The notes: generated by a model not told the origin, from the letters alone. DNA of 64,000 nucleotides from Ottelia alismoides (GCA_037367405.1 JAZKJV010003379.1:62001-126000); one strand, 5' to 3'. Shown: positions 21,331 to 32,691, numbered from the stretch's first letter. Program-made: numbers and translations.

Positions 21331-22500
21331 CAGGCCTAGTAATCGTGACATACAATAGTTTGCCTACCAGTTCTCTGTATCTTCTCCTGTCCACATCCTC
21401 TGTGTCATCATCATAGAGCTTCATACTAGGATCCATTGGTGTCGTAGCAGGCCGACACCCCAGCATACATGTTTCACTCAACAAATCTGTAACATATTTC
21501 CTCTGCGACATTACTAATCCATATGGATTTCTAGCAAATTCTAGCCCCAGAAAATATCTAAGGACTCCCAGGTCCTTGGTGACAAATTCGGTTCCCAGTT
21601 TTTTTTTCGCCTGCTTTATGCCATGCTCATCATCTCCTGTAATCAAGATATCATCTACATAAACCATGATTACAATAATACCTCTAGCAGTCTTCTGTAC
21701 AAACAAGGAATGGTCAGCATTGGAGCAATTGTATCCTTGTTTCTCGAAGAGGTCTGAAAGCTTCTGAAACCATGCTCTGAGGCTCTGCTGAAGGCCATAG
21801 ATAGCCTTATGTAGTCTGCATACCTTGGAACACTCCCCCTCAACAGCATATCCGGGTGGCTGTTGCATATATACTTCCTCCTGCAAATCTCCATATAAGA
21901 AAGCATTCTTCACGTCTAGCTGATGGAGCGGCCAGTCTCTAGCAACTGCAACTGACAACAAGATCCGGAGAGTGGAATGACGGGTCACAGGCGAGAATGT
22001 GTCAAGGTAATCCACCCCGTATGTCTGTGTAAAGCCGCGTGCAACAAGTCGTGCCTTGTACCTATTAATAGAGCCATCTGCATTGTGCTTCACTGTAAAC
22101 ACCCACTTACAGCTCACGGGGTTCACATCTGGTGGTATAGGAACCAAGCTCCAGGTTCCTCTGGACTGAAGTGCCGCCATTTCTTCCTCCATTGCTAGCC
22201 GCCATCTGCTATCCTGCATAGCATCTTGATAATTCCGCGGAATCTCTACAGCCGACAGTGCCACCGCAAATGTCCTGAAGTCTCCAGATAGTCTCTCAAA
22301 AGACACAGATGCTGACAATGGATATGTAGCACAGCTCCTTTTTGATTTGCGTAGAGCAATGGGAACATCTAAATCTGATGTAGGCTCATCCGGCCCCTGC
22401 AACATATCCTGCTCAGAAATGTCGTCAGATCCATCAATAGAAATATTTTCATTACATACCATAGGCGAGCTAGGAGACGAGTCATGACCATGAGCGGGGG
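21314..22500 (-). pseudogene. copia reverse transcriptase domain
   Basis: An open frame at 22462-21314 encodes the whole RT. It starts with an acidic linker, then MEEEMAALQSRGTWSLVP and VSCKWVFTVKHNADGSINRY, the palm Asp in QLDVKNAFLYGDLQEEVYMQ, and the catalytic YVDD in IMVYVDDILITGDD. The thumb and connection follow to GKLLYVTITRPD. RT makes the element DNA from RNA primed by tRNA. The domain looks intact in sequence but is cut off from integrase and RNase H by frameshifts at both ends. Confidence 0.93.
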
Positions 22501-23869
22501 AGGCCTGCGGGTATAATGGAACGGTAGCGGTGAGACAGGTTTATGTGGTAGAGGTGGTGGTGGTGGTGGTGTCATGTATATGGCATCAGTAGATGGAGGT
22601 GGTAGCTGCTTGTCTCCCGAGGCTGAAAAATACATAACAGATTCAAAAAATGTAACATTTGCACTGACCATATATCGCCGACGCAAAGGATCAAAACACT
22701 TGTACCCCTTTTGAGTTCTGGAGTACCCAACAAAAACACATTTGACAGCTCTAGGAGAGAGCTTGTCAGTACCAGGTGACAACTGATGGACAAAGGCAAC
22801 CGACCCAAACACACGTGGAGTAAGGTTGAACAGATCCTTCTCGGGATAGATAATGGAAAAAGAAATCTGTTCATTCAAGACAGAGGAAGGCATACGATTG
22901 ATTAGGTAACATGCAGTGAGAACTGCATCACCCCAGTAGGAGTAGGGAACATGACTCTGTATAAGAAGTGATCTTGTGACATCAAGAAGGTGACGTTGTT
23001 TCCTTTCAGCAATTCCGTTTTGTTGAGATGTATGAGCACAAGATGTTTGATGAACAATCCCTTTTGAGGAGTAATACTTGGCTAGAACATTAGTGCATAA
23101 TTCTGAAGCATTATCACTTCTCACAAACTTCACATGTGGAGAAAACATTTTGTATTTCATTCAGAAAATGGATAATGATATTTCCTGCTTCAGATTTATT
23201 TTTCATCAAAAACACCCATGACACTCTAGAAAAATCATCCACAAATACTATATAAAATCTGTGTCCATGATGATCAGGTACACGACTCGGACCCCAGACA
23301 TCAATATGAAATAACTCGAACTTGGAGGTACTACTCCGACCTGGACGACTGGGAAAGGACGACCTGTGATGCTTTCCCAACTGACACGCCTCACATTGAA
23401 TAGGGGTGTGAGGAAGACCATAAGGTAACACATGACGCAACTTCTGAAGCGGTAAATGTCCAAATCGCAGATGCCACAATAAAGTAGATACTTGTCCAGT
23501 GGGAGTGGATGAGGTTCCAGCGAAAGGGGTCTGATTCAGGCGGTAGAGGCCTCCTTGCTCATAGCCACGACCAATCACGTTGCCCGTATGGATGTCCTGA
23601 AAAATCAAAGAAGATGGATAAAAAATCGCCCGACAATGTAGGTCCTTCGTAATCTGACTAATTGACAATAAGTTCATTGAAAAATCAGGTGCATGTAGCA
23701 CATTCTTGAGCTGCATAGAAGATGTCAATCGAATCTCCCCCTGACCAGTGATGGGGAATGTGTACCATTGGCGATCACCACTGTTCGACCTGGAGGAATC
23801 TGAATGTATCATGTAAGTAGATTCTGGTCTCCATAAAGATGATGTGTAGCGCTCGAGTCCATAATCCAT
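22500..23869 (-). pseudogene. copia protease C-terminus and integrase
   Basis: Two overlapping frames, 23869-23114 and 23160-22369, together cover the pre-integrase and integrase region; a frameshift near 23140 separates them. The zinc domain shows LWHLRFGH and CEACQLGKHH (His-His-Cys-Cys). The catalytic triad residues are visible as Asp in ELFHIDVWGPS, Asp in FVRSDNASEL and Glu in QQNGIAERKQRH. Integrase inserts the element DNA into the genome. A proline-rich linker follows before RT. Confidence 0.92.
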
Positions 23870-24879
23870 GGTAATATATCTGATCTACTACTGGTAAGTG
23901 CAAGTATGCTACCTGAAGCACTGGTCGACGCAGAGGCAGAGGCGGCAGCATCTGATTGACTCTCAGTAGTCGGTGCTGGACCAGATGGGGGGATAATGCC
24001 CCTCAGACGGGCAACTAGATCGTCGAACCGCTGATCCAAAGTAGTAGTAGATGGAGGCTCTATCTGCTCAGCGACTCATGCAGATGTAGGAAAACCATGC
24101 TTCAAATAGCATGTGTCTTCATTGTGTCCTACACGATGACAGTAGGTGCATGTTGGCCTAGTACGACCACCTCTTCCACGGGGTCCACGTCCACGTCCCT
24201 GATGATGAAATCCGCGACCCCTGTTGGCTGCCATGGCTGAAGTGTTCTGATTCGCAGACGTGGAAGGAACTGTGATCCGACTCAATCTATGAAAAGCTTC
24301 CTCCATGGGAGGAATAGTAGAGTCAGCCAAAATCTGTGATCGTGCCGCCTCATACTCTGCATCGAGTGCAGCCAGGAACACACCCACCATGGTCGCATTC
24401 CTGTATGTCTTCTGTTGTTCTGGTGTGGTTGTAAGAGGCATGAAGCTATAGAGCTTCTCGAACATCCCTCTCAGTGATGTAGAGAGAGAATGTAAAGGGC
24501 GACCATTATGCTTTATTGTGAATATATCATGCTGAAGTTGCAGAATCTTCGTCTCGTTCTTCGCCTGAGAGTATGTAGCCGTCAGAATATCCCACATATC
24601 CTTGGTTGTAGGTTGATGTAGGATGTCATTGGCAATTTCAATAGCCAATGTACCAGATAGCCAAACCTTGGCATATGCATCATCAGCCTCCCAAGAGGCA
24701 TTGGCTCCAGTCTTCTCAGCAGGCTATGGTTCGGTAAGGATGTGCTTCTTGCCTATTGACTTCATCATGCTCATGAACTGCATTGCCCACAGTTCATAAT
24801 TTGTACCATCCATCTTTACTATAGGCGCTGGACCACGAAAGGCGCCAATAGATGGGATATCTGACTTGTTTTCTGACAT
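23809..24879 (-). pseudogene. copia gag with zinc knuckle, then protease start
   Basis: Translation should start at the ATG 24879-24877 (MSENKSDIPS), then KMDGTNYELWAMQFM. An in-frame TAG at 24724-24726 breaks it where the sister element at 36360-41118 reads through. Gag resumes (24648-24076) with the zinc knuckle CTYCHRVGHNEDTC, CX2CX4HX4C. A TGA near 24077 follows, then the protease active-site region WIMDSSATHHLYGD, with Ser where Gly of DSGA is usual. Gag packages the RNA; the protease cuts the polyprotein. Confidence 0.9.
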
Positions 24880-25522
24880 CTTGGATACTGAAGACTGGAG
24901 TGATTGACCAATGATGATCTTCGTCTACAATGACATTGACGTGTTTAGTTGCACGTGTAGACCTCAAGCAACTAAACCCATGAGAATGATTTTCTGCGCT
25001 TTAGGGCTGGACACGTGCACGCGTACAGGAGGTACACGCGCTGGCGCAAAGTCGACCGGGGGAACGCACAGTCACTCGCGCACTGGTGCACGATGCACGA
25101 ACTGGAAGTGCGTTGTAGTGCACACTGGTCGCGCGCTGGGCTGGTGCAGTTCACGCGCACCAGGAGATGCTACAGCCGCACAGCGCAGCCGCACAACCGC
25201 ACAGTTGCTACGCGCACCGTGGAGTGCGCAAGGGAGAGAAGCACCGTGCGGGTGCTACGGTGCTGTAGCACGGTGATGCGCAGGAGATGGGAGGCGCGCA
25301 TGCGATGGGAGCACCCGCACAGCCGATCGGAGAGGCCCGCACGCGCTCGCGCAGGAGATGGGAGGCGCGCAAGCGAGGGGAGCGCCGCCGCAGGCGATGG
25401 CAGGCGAGAGGAGCACACGGAAGGGAAGGCGGCGCCGATCGGATGAAGAGAGAGAGAGAGGCCGGCGGGTAGGGTGGGGTGGAGTAGCGTTAGGGTTTCG
25501 AGAACTTCGGTCTAGGACCGTC
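24880..25522 (-). other. GC-rich 5' leader of the nested copia
   Basis: Between primer site and gag lies an untranslated leader whose centre (about 24990-25480) is very GC-rich, with repeated GCGCGCAC, GCACCGTG and GGAGATGGGAGGCGCGC words. Both strands show chance open frames because stop codons are rare in this composition. The matching leader of the sister copy (40680-40960) is much shorter and different. Confidence 0.6.
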
Positions 25523-25534
25523 GCTCTGATACCA

Positions 25535-25678
25535 TGTTGGGAAAAATGAGCAAGTTGTTTATTCCATAAACCCTAGGCTCTCTTATATAGGAGAATAGCC
25601 TATGGGTAAATTACATAAAGCATACAACTGAAAAATGAAAATAACAAAGAGATACATGTACTACTATATGCGTCAACA
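25535..25678 (-). repeat. 5' LTR of the nested copia
   Basis: 144 bp, one substitution from 20558-20701. It is followed by the target duplication ATCTC at 25679-25683. Confidence 0.95.
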
Positions 25679-25683
25679 ATCTC

Positions 25684-27401
25684 ATCATAGTCCACTCCTT
25701 CCTTCTGGTTGAACCCTTTTATCACTAATCTGGCCTTGTACTTCACCTTCTTGCCGCTGTCATCTGATTTCAGCTTTTAGACCCATTTGTTCTTCAAGGC
25801 TCTCTTCCCTTTAGGAAGCTCAACAAGATCATAAGTGTTGTTTTTCTTGAGAGATAACATCTCTTCATTCATTGCATTGCACCAATGATCCTTGTCCTTA
25901 TGCATCTATGCCTCACTTATGCATATGTGCCTCCTCAAAGGTGTACGGCTCGCCTACATCTGTGAGCATCACGTACCTGGAAGTGGGGTAACGGGATGAT
26001 GGTTGGCGTGTCCTCTCAGATCTCCTGACTTGAGGCTCTGCTGTGTCTGCAAGTGGATGAGGTTGCGCCCCCTGCCCCAAGTCCCCTGGACCTGCATCAA
26101 TGGGGTCTGCATCTGGCTCGTGTTGCTCTAGCTACTCATCCTCTCCACCTGTACCCTGTACTGGAGAGGGATCCGTGCCCTCATCACTGTCATCATCCAT
26201 GGAAATCTCATCTGCATCACCACTCTCAGTGGTGTCCTCAGCCAATGTCTGATTCTCATAAAAGATCACATCCCTGTGCCTGGCGACTGTCTGCTTCCTT
26301 GGATCCCAAAGACGGTATCCAAACTCCTGATCTCCATAGCCAAGAAAGATACAAGGCATTGCCTTGTCATCCAGCTTCTTCCTCTGCTCCTTGGGTACCA
26401 ATGCATAAGACTTGCACCCAAACACCCTCAAATGAGCATATGAGGGGTCCTTTCTTGTCCAAACACGCTCTGGAATCTGAAAGTCCAAAGGAACTGATGG
26501 AGATCGGTTGATCAAGTAACATGCGGTGCGAACTGCCTCAGCCCAAAAGGTCTTGGGCAACTTCGATGTCTTCAGCATACATGAACTCTCTCAACAATGG
26601 TCCTATTCATCGACTCAGCAAGATCATTGTGTTGGGGTGTACATGGCTCTATCCTCTCATGCCTAATGCCATGCTCTGCATAGTAGCCCTGAAAGCTATG
26701 AGAGGTGTACTCTCCCCCATTGTTTGTCGTAGACACTTCAACAATTTTCTTGTCTCACGCTCAACCATGGCATGGAATTTCTTGAAGCAATCAAAAATCT
26801 GATCCTTCGATCTCAGCACATACACCCACACCTTCCTAGATGCATCATCAATGAAGGTGACAAAATACTTGTTGCCTCCCAAAGAGGTTGTGTCCATAGG
26901 ACCACAAACATATGAGTGAACTAGCTGTAGAAGATCTCTCTTCACCTTGACTCTGACTCTGGATGGTGCACTCCTGCTCTTCCCAACCTCACATGCATCA
27001 CAAGGAGACAGAGTGATGTCATTGTGGTAGGGGATCAACTCTTTCTTGCCCAGAAGCTGCAAGCCCTTCTGACTCATGTGGCCAAGTCGATCGTGCCACA
27101 AGTCTGATGTGTCTGCCTCGCTGGCATGCAAACTGCCATCCATGACCTTCACTCTAGTCATGTAGAGTGTGTGACACAAGCTGCCTCTAGCCATGATGAG
27201 AGAACCCTTGCTTATCTTGCACTTGCTGTCGCCAAACTTTACATGGTAGCCTTCACTATCTGGTTGTGAACCAGATATAAGGCTAAGTCGCATATCAGGA
27301 ACATGCCTCACATTCTGAAGAGTCATTGAGCACCCAACATCCGTCTGAATCGAGATGGTACCCATGCCAATGATCTTATAGTAGCTCTCGTTACCCATCA
27401 A
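25684..27401 (-). pseudogene. copia protease, integrase and RT N-terminus of the outer element
   Basis: Minus-strand frames 27401-26649 and 26578-26132 carry the pre-integrase block (LQNVRHVPDMRLSLISG), the zinc domain (DLWHDRLGHMSQKG, CDACEVGKS), the start of the integrase core (GGNKYFVTFIDDASRKVWVY) and its C-terminal half (FWAEAVRTACYLINRSP, then LRVFGCKSYA, IFLGYG). A frameshift near 26650 loses the middle of the core. The start of RT (25684-26050) is full of stops. RT resumes at 20557 beyond the nested copia. Confidence 0.88.
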
Positions 27402-27419
27402 GACTCAGTCCATAATCAC

Positions 27420-28367
27420 CCCTAGTATAGGTGGTGAAGAAGTCCCTGTGTGGAGTCACATGATAGGAGGCGGCCGTGTCAACGACCCACTCCAAATCAC
27501 TCCCTGCATGCAAGCACTGATCCTGGATGGTGAAAATCACCTCTTCTGCACTGTCATCTGCTACAACTGCAGCTACATTCCCATCTTCCTTTTTCTGATC
27601 TTTCTTGACTTCAGTTTGCTCTCTCTTCCAAACCCTGCAGTCTCTCTTCCAGTGACTGGGCTTCTACAATGGTGACACTTTCCTCTGCCCTTGGACTTGT
27701 CTCTGGATTTCTGCCTCTCCTGTGATGCTCCTCTGCTACTGGATCTTCCTCTCCTCTCAACTGCATACACATGTGAAAAGGAGGATGTCTCTTCGGATGA
27801 GCGACGTTTAATCTTCTCATTGAGGAGACTGCCCTTGGCCATAGCCATGGTCAACTTGTTGTCCTTCGCAGAGTTGCTCACGGTGACTACAAGAGTCTCC
27901 CAACTGTCTGGCAATGAACCCAATAAGAGAAGTGCCTGCAACTCGTCATCAAGTGCCAAACTCATGGAAGTCAACTGGTTAATGATGCTTTGGAAATCAT
28001 TCAGATGCTCCGCCACCTTGGTTCCATCTTTGTACTTCAAGTTCACTAGCTTCCTAATCAAGAAAGCCTTGTTGGTTGCGGTCTTCTGATCATAGAGTTT
28101 GGACAACTTGTCCCATAACTCCTTTGCATTTGTCTCTTCAGCCACATGATGGAAAATTGACATGTCAAGCCACTTTCGAATGGTCCCAATGGCCTTTCGG
28201 TTCAACTTTATCCACTCACTTGTGGACATGTTCTCCGGCTTGGAGCTCTCTCCCTCCACGGGATCGTGGAGGTCCTTGCAATATAGAATGTCTTCCATCT
28301 TGACCTTCCAAATCTGCTAATTGCTACTTGTGAGCTTAATCATAGTGCATTCATCATCTTTGCCCAT
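27420..28367 (-). pseudogene. copia gag and protease active site of the outer element
   Basis: Gag should begin at the ATG 28367-28365 (MGKDDECTMIKLTSSN). Codon 17 is TAG where relatives have a Tyr, but QIWKVKMEDILYCKDL continues in frame to 27573. It shows the gag features AIGTIRKWLDMSIFHHV and DELQALLLLGSLPDSWE, then a broken zinc knuckle (CHHC...). After a frameshift near 27650, the protease site DTAASYHVTPHRDFF is read near 27440-27490. This gag type is that of TNT 1-94-like copia. Confidence 0.9.
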
Positions 28368-28395
28368 TTTGCTCAACCTGAGCTTTGATACCACT

Positions 28396-29200
28396 TGTTG
28401 GGGATATGCATAACCAGGAATATCCCCTAAAACTGTCCTGCAGCAAAGATGGCTCAACAAAATATATGTTTCCCACCTGGGAACTCAATGGAGCAATCAC
28501 AAGAAAGCACAACAAGCAATCACACGAGACAAAGATTTTACGTGGAAATCCTTACTCGATGTGAGCAAGGGAAAAACCACGGGGCAAGACCGGCAACGAA
28601 TCCAATACGGTCAAGATGAGCCAATGTTCTTCTCGATTTTATTGCCCACAAAACCTGTACAAGCCACACACACACAATAGATAGTTCTTAAACAAGTATC
28701 TAACTATCCCTAGGTATCTAATAATACCAAATATGCTCTAATCAAGAAGATAAGGTGGCCTTGTGGACTCCCGGATGGAGACCCAAATCGATGCTCGGCT
28801 TCCTTGAGGTCGTTCCCAACGATCTCTCATTGTTGCTCCTTTCGAGTACGCCCGAACGTTGCTCCCAAGCCCAACTCCAAAGCTCTAGCCGTTGCTTCCA
28901 AGCTCGAGCTGCTGCTGCCCTCGAGCACGGACTCAACCTCTCTCTCTCTCGCTCTCCCGCTCACGTGGAGGAAGAGGAGAAGATGGGGTTCCGAAACCCT
29001 CACTGCGGCTTGCTGAAAAATGGGGCGAATGGGGCTTATGTGATCCTCTGGAATGGAAGAAAAAAACCCTGGAATCGGCTGGGGATAGGGGACGAATGGG
29101 GCTGCCCAATAACATGTGAAAATAGCATAGATGCCCCTGCAGTATGGGCAAATTGTTGCAGCCCCCCAAGTTGGGGCTGGACATGCAAAGAAACCCAACA
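28396..29200 (-). repeat. 5' LTR of the large minus-strand copia
   Basis: 805 bp; pairs with 18396-19201. A GC-rich centre with GCTGCTGCTGCCCTCGAGC is shared by both copies. The nearby frames of 60-179 codons on both strands recur in the two LTRs and are not independent genes. Confidence 0.92.
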
Positions 29201-29242
29201 TGACAAATTGATATGCATTTAAAGATACACGATATATATATT

Positions 29243-29563
29243 GGTTTAATGGGGCTTTCCCCACTTCATATTTCGGTGATTTTTTTATTTTTTGAAAATA
29301 CCGTCATGTATTTTCATCACCATATCCCTCTAATATTCCATTCCAATTTCGTCAGAAACAGAGACTCCTATGTCTTCCATCTAGAACATGTCGATTATAA
29401 CGATTCTAAGGTCGTTAAAAATACTTGTTCTAGATGGAATACATAGGAGTTTCTGTTTTTGATGAAATAGGAATGACATATTGGAGGGATATAGTGATGA
29501 AAATACATGATGGTATTTTAAAAAAATCATCAAAATGTGGGACGGGGGCAGCTCCATTAAACC
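29243..29563. mobile_element. Foldback MITE, copy at 29.2 kb
   Basis: The ends GGTTTAATGGGGCT and its complement GGTTTAATGGAGCT are inverted and the whole 321 bp folds into one hairpin. The central stem is GAAACAGAGACTCCTATG pairing with CATAGGAGTTTCTGTTT, and TCTAGAACA pairs with TGTTCTAGA. The flanks ATATATATT and ATATATATA form a 9-bp duplication. It has no coding capacity. Confidence 0.85.
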
Positions 29564-29572
29564 ATATATATA

Positions 29573-29922
29573 GGGAAAATGGGATTGCTACCTGGGAGTA
29601 GCTAACGGATTGCTCCCGCTCCATTTTCCTCCATTTTTTATTTTTTGGAAAATAAAAAAAATATTTTTTTCATCATTATATCCCCTTAATATGCCATTCA
29701 AATTTCGTCAGAATAGACTCTTATATCCTCCATCCAGAACATGTCGATTACAATATTTCTAAGGCCGTTAAAATTACTTGTTCTGAATGGAGGGTGTATG
29801 AGTCTATGTTTCTAATGAAATTTGAATGAAAAATTAAGGAGATATAATGATGAAGATATATTTTTTTATTTCCAAAAAATAAAAAATAGGGGAAAATGGG
29901 GCGGGAGCAACTCCATTTTCCC
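29573..29922. mobile_element. Foldback MITE, copy at 29.6 kb
   Basis: The ends GGGAAAATGGGATTGCT and its complement GGGAAAATGGAGTTGCT are inverted, and the 350 bp folds like its neighbour. The right flank TATATATA repeats the octamer on the left, which is also the right target duplication of the MITE at 29243-29563. So the two copies use one TA-rich target back to back. Confidence 0.85.
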
Positions 29923-29931
29923 TATATATAC

Positions 29932-30221
29932 GATCTTTAAAAGAAATCATACATATCCTCAAAATGGGGGAGATGATGAGGTGGCGGGTTCTCCACCAAT
30001 CAAGAAGCTAGATGGGGGTGTTGGGCCGCAGGTGGGCTGGTCCAAGGGCAGACTGGGGGGGAGGGGGGCACATGACAGGTAGAGGGAATGCATGAGGAGA
30101 GCCACGATGAGCGCCACCAGTGGTTAGCAAGATCCAAGGAAAGCTTCTTGTCCTTGTTGCAGCCGTTACAACTGCCCAATCTCTTAGGCCTTAGCTCACA
30201 TCGTGTTGTTGAAATTAAGTG
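29932..30221. other. Intergenic, nothing recognised
   Basis: Mixed sequence with a G-rich patch (GGGGGGGAGGGGGG near 30053-30067) between the MITE pair and hAT copy 2. No gene or element border is seen. Confidence 0.35.
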
Positions 30222-30229
30222 GATTAAGA

Positions 30230-32012
30230 CAGTGCCGTCCCTAACATTTCATGGGCCCTAGGCAAAAGAGAAGAAAAGGGCCCCTATACAAATAATTTGT
30301 TTTTTTAATTTGTAAATTTCTTATAAGTAAAGTTCTTTAAATTTTAAAAAGAACTATATATGTTTATGATCAACGAGCATCAAACAATAAGTAATGAATT
30401 AAAATTATAAAAAAATAATTTCTACAATCGAAATAGATATCTATGGATATAATGCAATTCGAGGAACGTAAGTACAAACAACAGCTAATAAGAAATAGCT
30501 AGCAAAAAAATGTACGGCATTGTTTTTTTAAGTTAGGATTTTTGAGAATGTTCAAGCACAGAAGCATATATATCTATTGACTACAATAACAAAAATATTT
30601 AAGAATTAAGAGTTTCATCTCTTAATGTCTATTTTTCATATCATATAAGCTGAAAAAATATGGTTAGAGAATAATAATATTCAAGCAAGAAGCACTAAAC
30701 AATTAATACAATAAAAAAATAAACATGATTGAAACAGATAATAAAATAATAGTTATGGAAAAATAATCAAGTCATCAGTTTTTTATTTGACAGTGCGAAT
30801 CCAAAAAATAATCGTAATTTGTGGATCTAAGGAAAAAATTAGAATGCATAAATATAAAAAATATCATTAACTGAGACCGTGATTTGTGGGTGCTCAACAA
30901 CAACAAGTCATAAATTAAAAGCAAGACAAATTGCAGCAGTGGCAGAAATCGCAAATCACAAGATGAGGAGGTCATATCTGTCTCCAAAGGACACATTTAA
31001 GTTCATTATGGGTTCTTAACTTTTAAGATATTAATGTGGCATTGGGGAACCCAAAGGATTTTTTGACATTTAGGAATATGAAGAGTCAAATGACACATGC
31101 AAATGTAAATAATTAATGGACATGTGTAGCCATTTAGACATTGGATTGGTATTTGGTAGGGATGAAAACGGATACAGATATATCCGAATATCTACGTATA
31201 GTATTCGAAAAAGTATCGGACACAGATATCTGTATCCAAATATTAATCAAATACGAATCGGATATGGATTGCAAAATTTTTCGGATATGGATGCAGATAA
31301 TGGCTTGAATATCCGGATCTGAATATCGGAATAAAAAATTTAATATATTAGTTAATATATTACAAGACGCAACCCCATGTTATTATATTAGTAGTAGATA
31401 TTATATAATACAATATATCAATGATATTAATAAACTTCCGTTTATTTGAAGATGGGCACGCACAAAAGTTACAAAATCATATCCTCCTTTAGCTTCTGGT
31501 TAGAACACATGTCACCTCGATGATCCCTTTTGTCAGGATGAAACTTATTTATATTTCATTATCAATTTTTAAAATCATTGTAAACTTTGATTAAATATCA
31601 ATTCGTATTCGTATGTGATCATTAATAAACTCGCATATGGATTCCATATTTATTGGATCCATATTTGGATTGACTCTTTCACTGGTTCATATTTGGATTA
31701 GTTATTTATTTAATATGTATTCAAATTCGCTCTTTATTTGATCCATATTCATATTCGATAAATATCTGATTCGTATCCATATTTTTAATGCATATCCGAA
31801 TCATATCTGTATCCGTATTCGTATTCGATAAAGATAGAGCAAATATGGATATAGAAATAGGCATATCTGATCCATATCCGATCGTTTTCATCCCTAGTAT
31901 TTGAAATAAAAATAACAAAAACTAACTATATGTAGACGATTTAAAAATGGGCCCCCAAAATTACGGGGCCCTGGGCCATTGCACCCCGAGACGAGGCTCA
32001 GGGACGGCCCTG
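30230..32012 (-). mobile_element. Non-autonomous hAT transposon, copy 2 (inverted)
   Basis: The ends CAGTGCCGTCCCTAA and, as complement, CAGGGCCGTCCCTGA are the same as in copy 1 (13945-15723), in reverse orientation. A different perfect 8-bp duplication, GATTAAGA, lies at 30222-30229 and 32013-32020, so each copy arrived by its own transposition. The two copies align almost base for base with a few substitutions and one-base indels. The same nested Ds-like element is present. No transposase is encoded. Confidence 0.95.
31157..31896. mobile_element. Ds-like element nested in hAT copy 2
   Basis: It has TAGGGATGAAAACGG at one end and CGATCGTTTTCATCCCTA at the other. The flanks GTATTTGG and GTATTTGA are the 8-bp duplication already seen, inverted, in copy 1. 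It sits at the same internal position in both hATs, so it was inserted before they separated. Confidence 0.9.
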
Positions 32013-32020
32013 GATTAAGA

Positions 32021-32691
32021 TCAACGTCAAGAAAACAATTATCAAGCTTGTTCTCTCAATCCGTTCTGGGCTTGGTCAAAATATCTTTTCAAGTATCAAT
32101 CGTCAACAACGCCAAACTATATGAGTGCATTGGATATCTGAAACCAAAGTCTCCAACAATGAATGTGGCTTCGTAACCTCTGCCGCAATTGGTGATATAC
32201 TTTTGCATGTCAGCTAGGATTTGGCATCCACAGGCTCAAAGATTTCATCATAGAAATAGTGTCATCACATGTTAAATGATTCCAATACTTCACCCCTCTT
32301 TTTTTAAAAGAAAAAGTCTAGGACATGTATACCATCTGTTTGATGATTCTTGGGATATCTATAATAGCATTATCTTTTAAGGCTAAAAGGATTTTAGTTC
32401 CAGAACTTAGACGGACCTTAGTTGCAGCAGGATTTACTTTCCTAATGTTATGGTTTCATTACTTTCCTAATGAGTTCTTGTACTTTCATGGCAGTAATAA
32501 ATTAACTAAAAATACGAGAAGCCCTGATATAACAAAAGTTGCAAGCCGTTAAAACTCAGAGAGTACTTTATTCAGTTTACATCATCTAAAAGTATAAAGT
32601 TTGAATTAATTATTTTTGAATCTCAAATCATTCCAATTAGACATTTGGTAACCTGCATCCTTAACCTCCGAGGAGCCTTTTTAATGGATAG
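32021..32691. other. Unassigned sequence, possibly intron or intergenic
   Basis: AT-rich sequence without element borders. It ends at a possible splice acceptor (GGATAG before 32692). A few short frames exist but none resembles a known family. Confidence 0.35.

Larger units (their letters stand above)
20558..25678 (-). mobile_element. Young Ty1/copia retrotransposon nested in the larger one
   Basis: LTRs of 144 bp (20558-20701 and 25535-25678) differ at a single base, so the insertion is recent. A perfect 5-bp duplication ATCTC lies at 20553-20557 and 25679-25683. The minus-strand primer site TGGTATCAGAGC (25523-25534) directly adjoins the 5' LTR, and the purine tract CATCTTGAGGTGGAG precedes the 3' LTR. 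All copia domains are present but several stops and frameshifts interrupt them. The element at 36360-41118 is an older member of the same family. Confidence 0.96.
18396..29200 (-). mobile_element. Ty1/copia retrotransposon (TNT 1-94-like), split by a second copia
   Basis: Two direct LTRs of about 805 bp lie at 18396-19201 (3' LTR) and 28396-29200 (5' LTR) and run on the minus strand. A primer site complementary to initiator-Met tRNA (minus strand TGGTATCAAAGC, 28382-28393) is 2 bases inside the 5' LTR. A purine tract (minus strand GGAGGGGGAGGT) precedes the 3' LTR. The coding order gag, protease, integrase, RT, RNase H is complete but broken. A different copia, 20558-25678, is inserted in RT; without it this element is about 5.7 kb. 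The flanking pentamers (ATACT and TGACA) do not match, so the outer ends may not come from one insertion. Confidence 0.92.

Noticed and set aside
24911..25549. Frames of 121 and 143 codons in the GC-rich copia leader
   Set aside because: Untranslated leader position, low-complexity composition, overlapping frames on both strands, not present in the sister copy.
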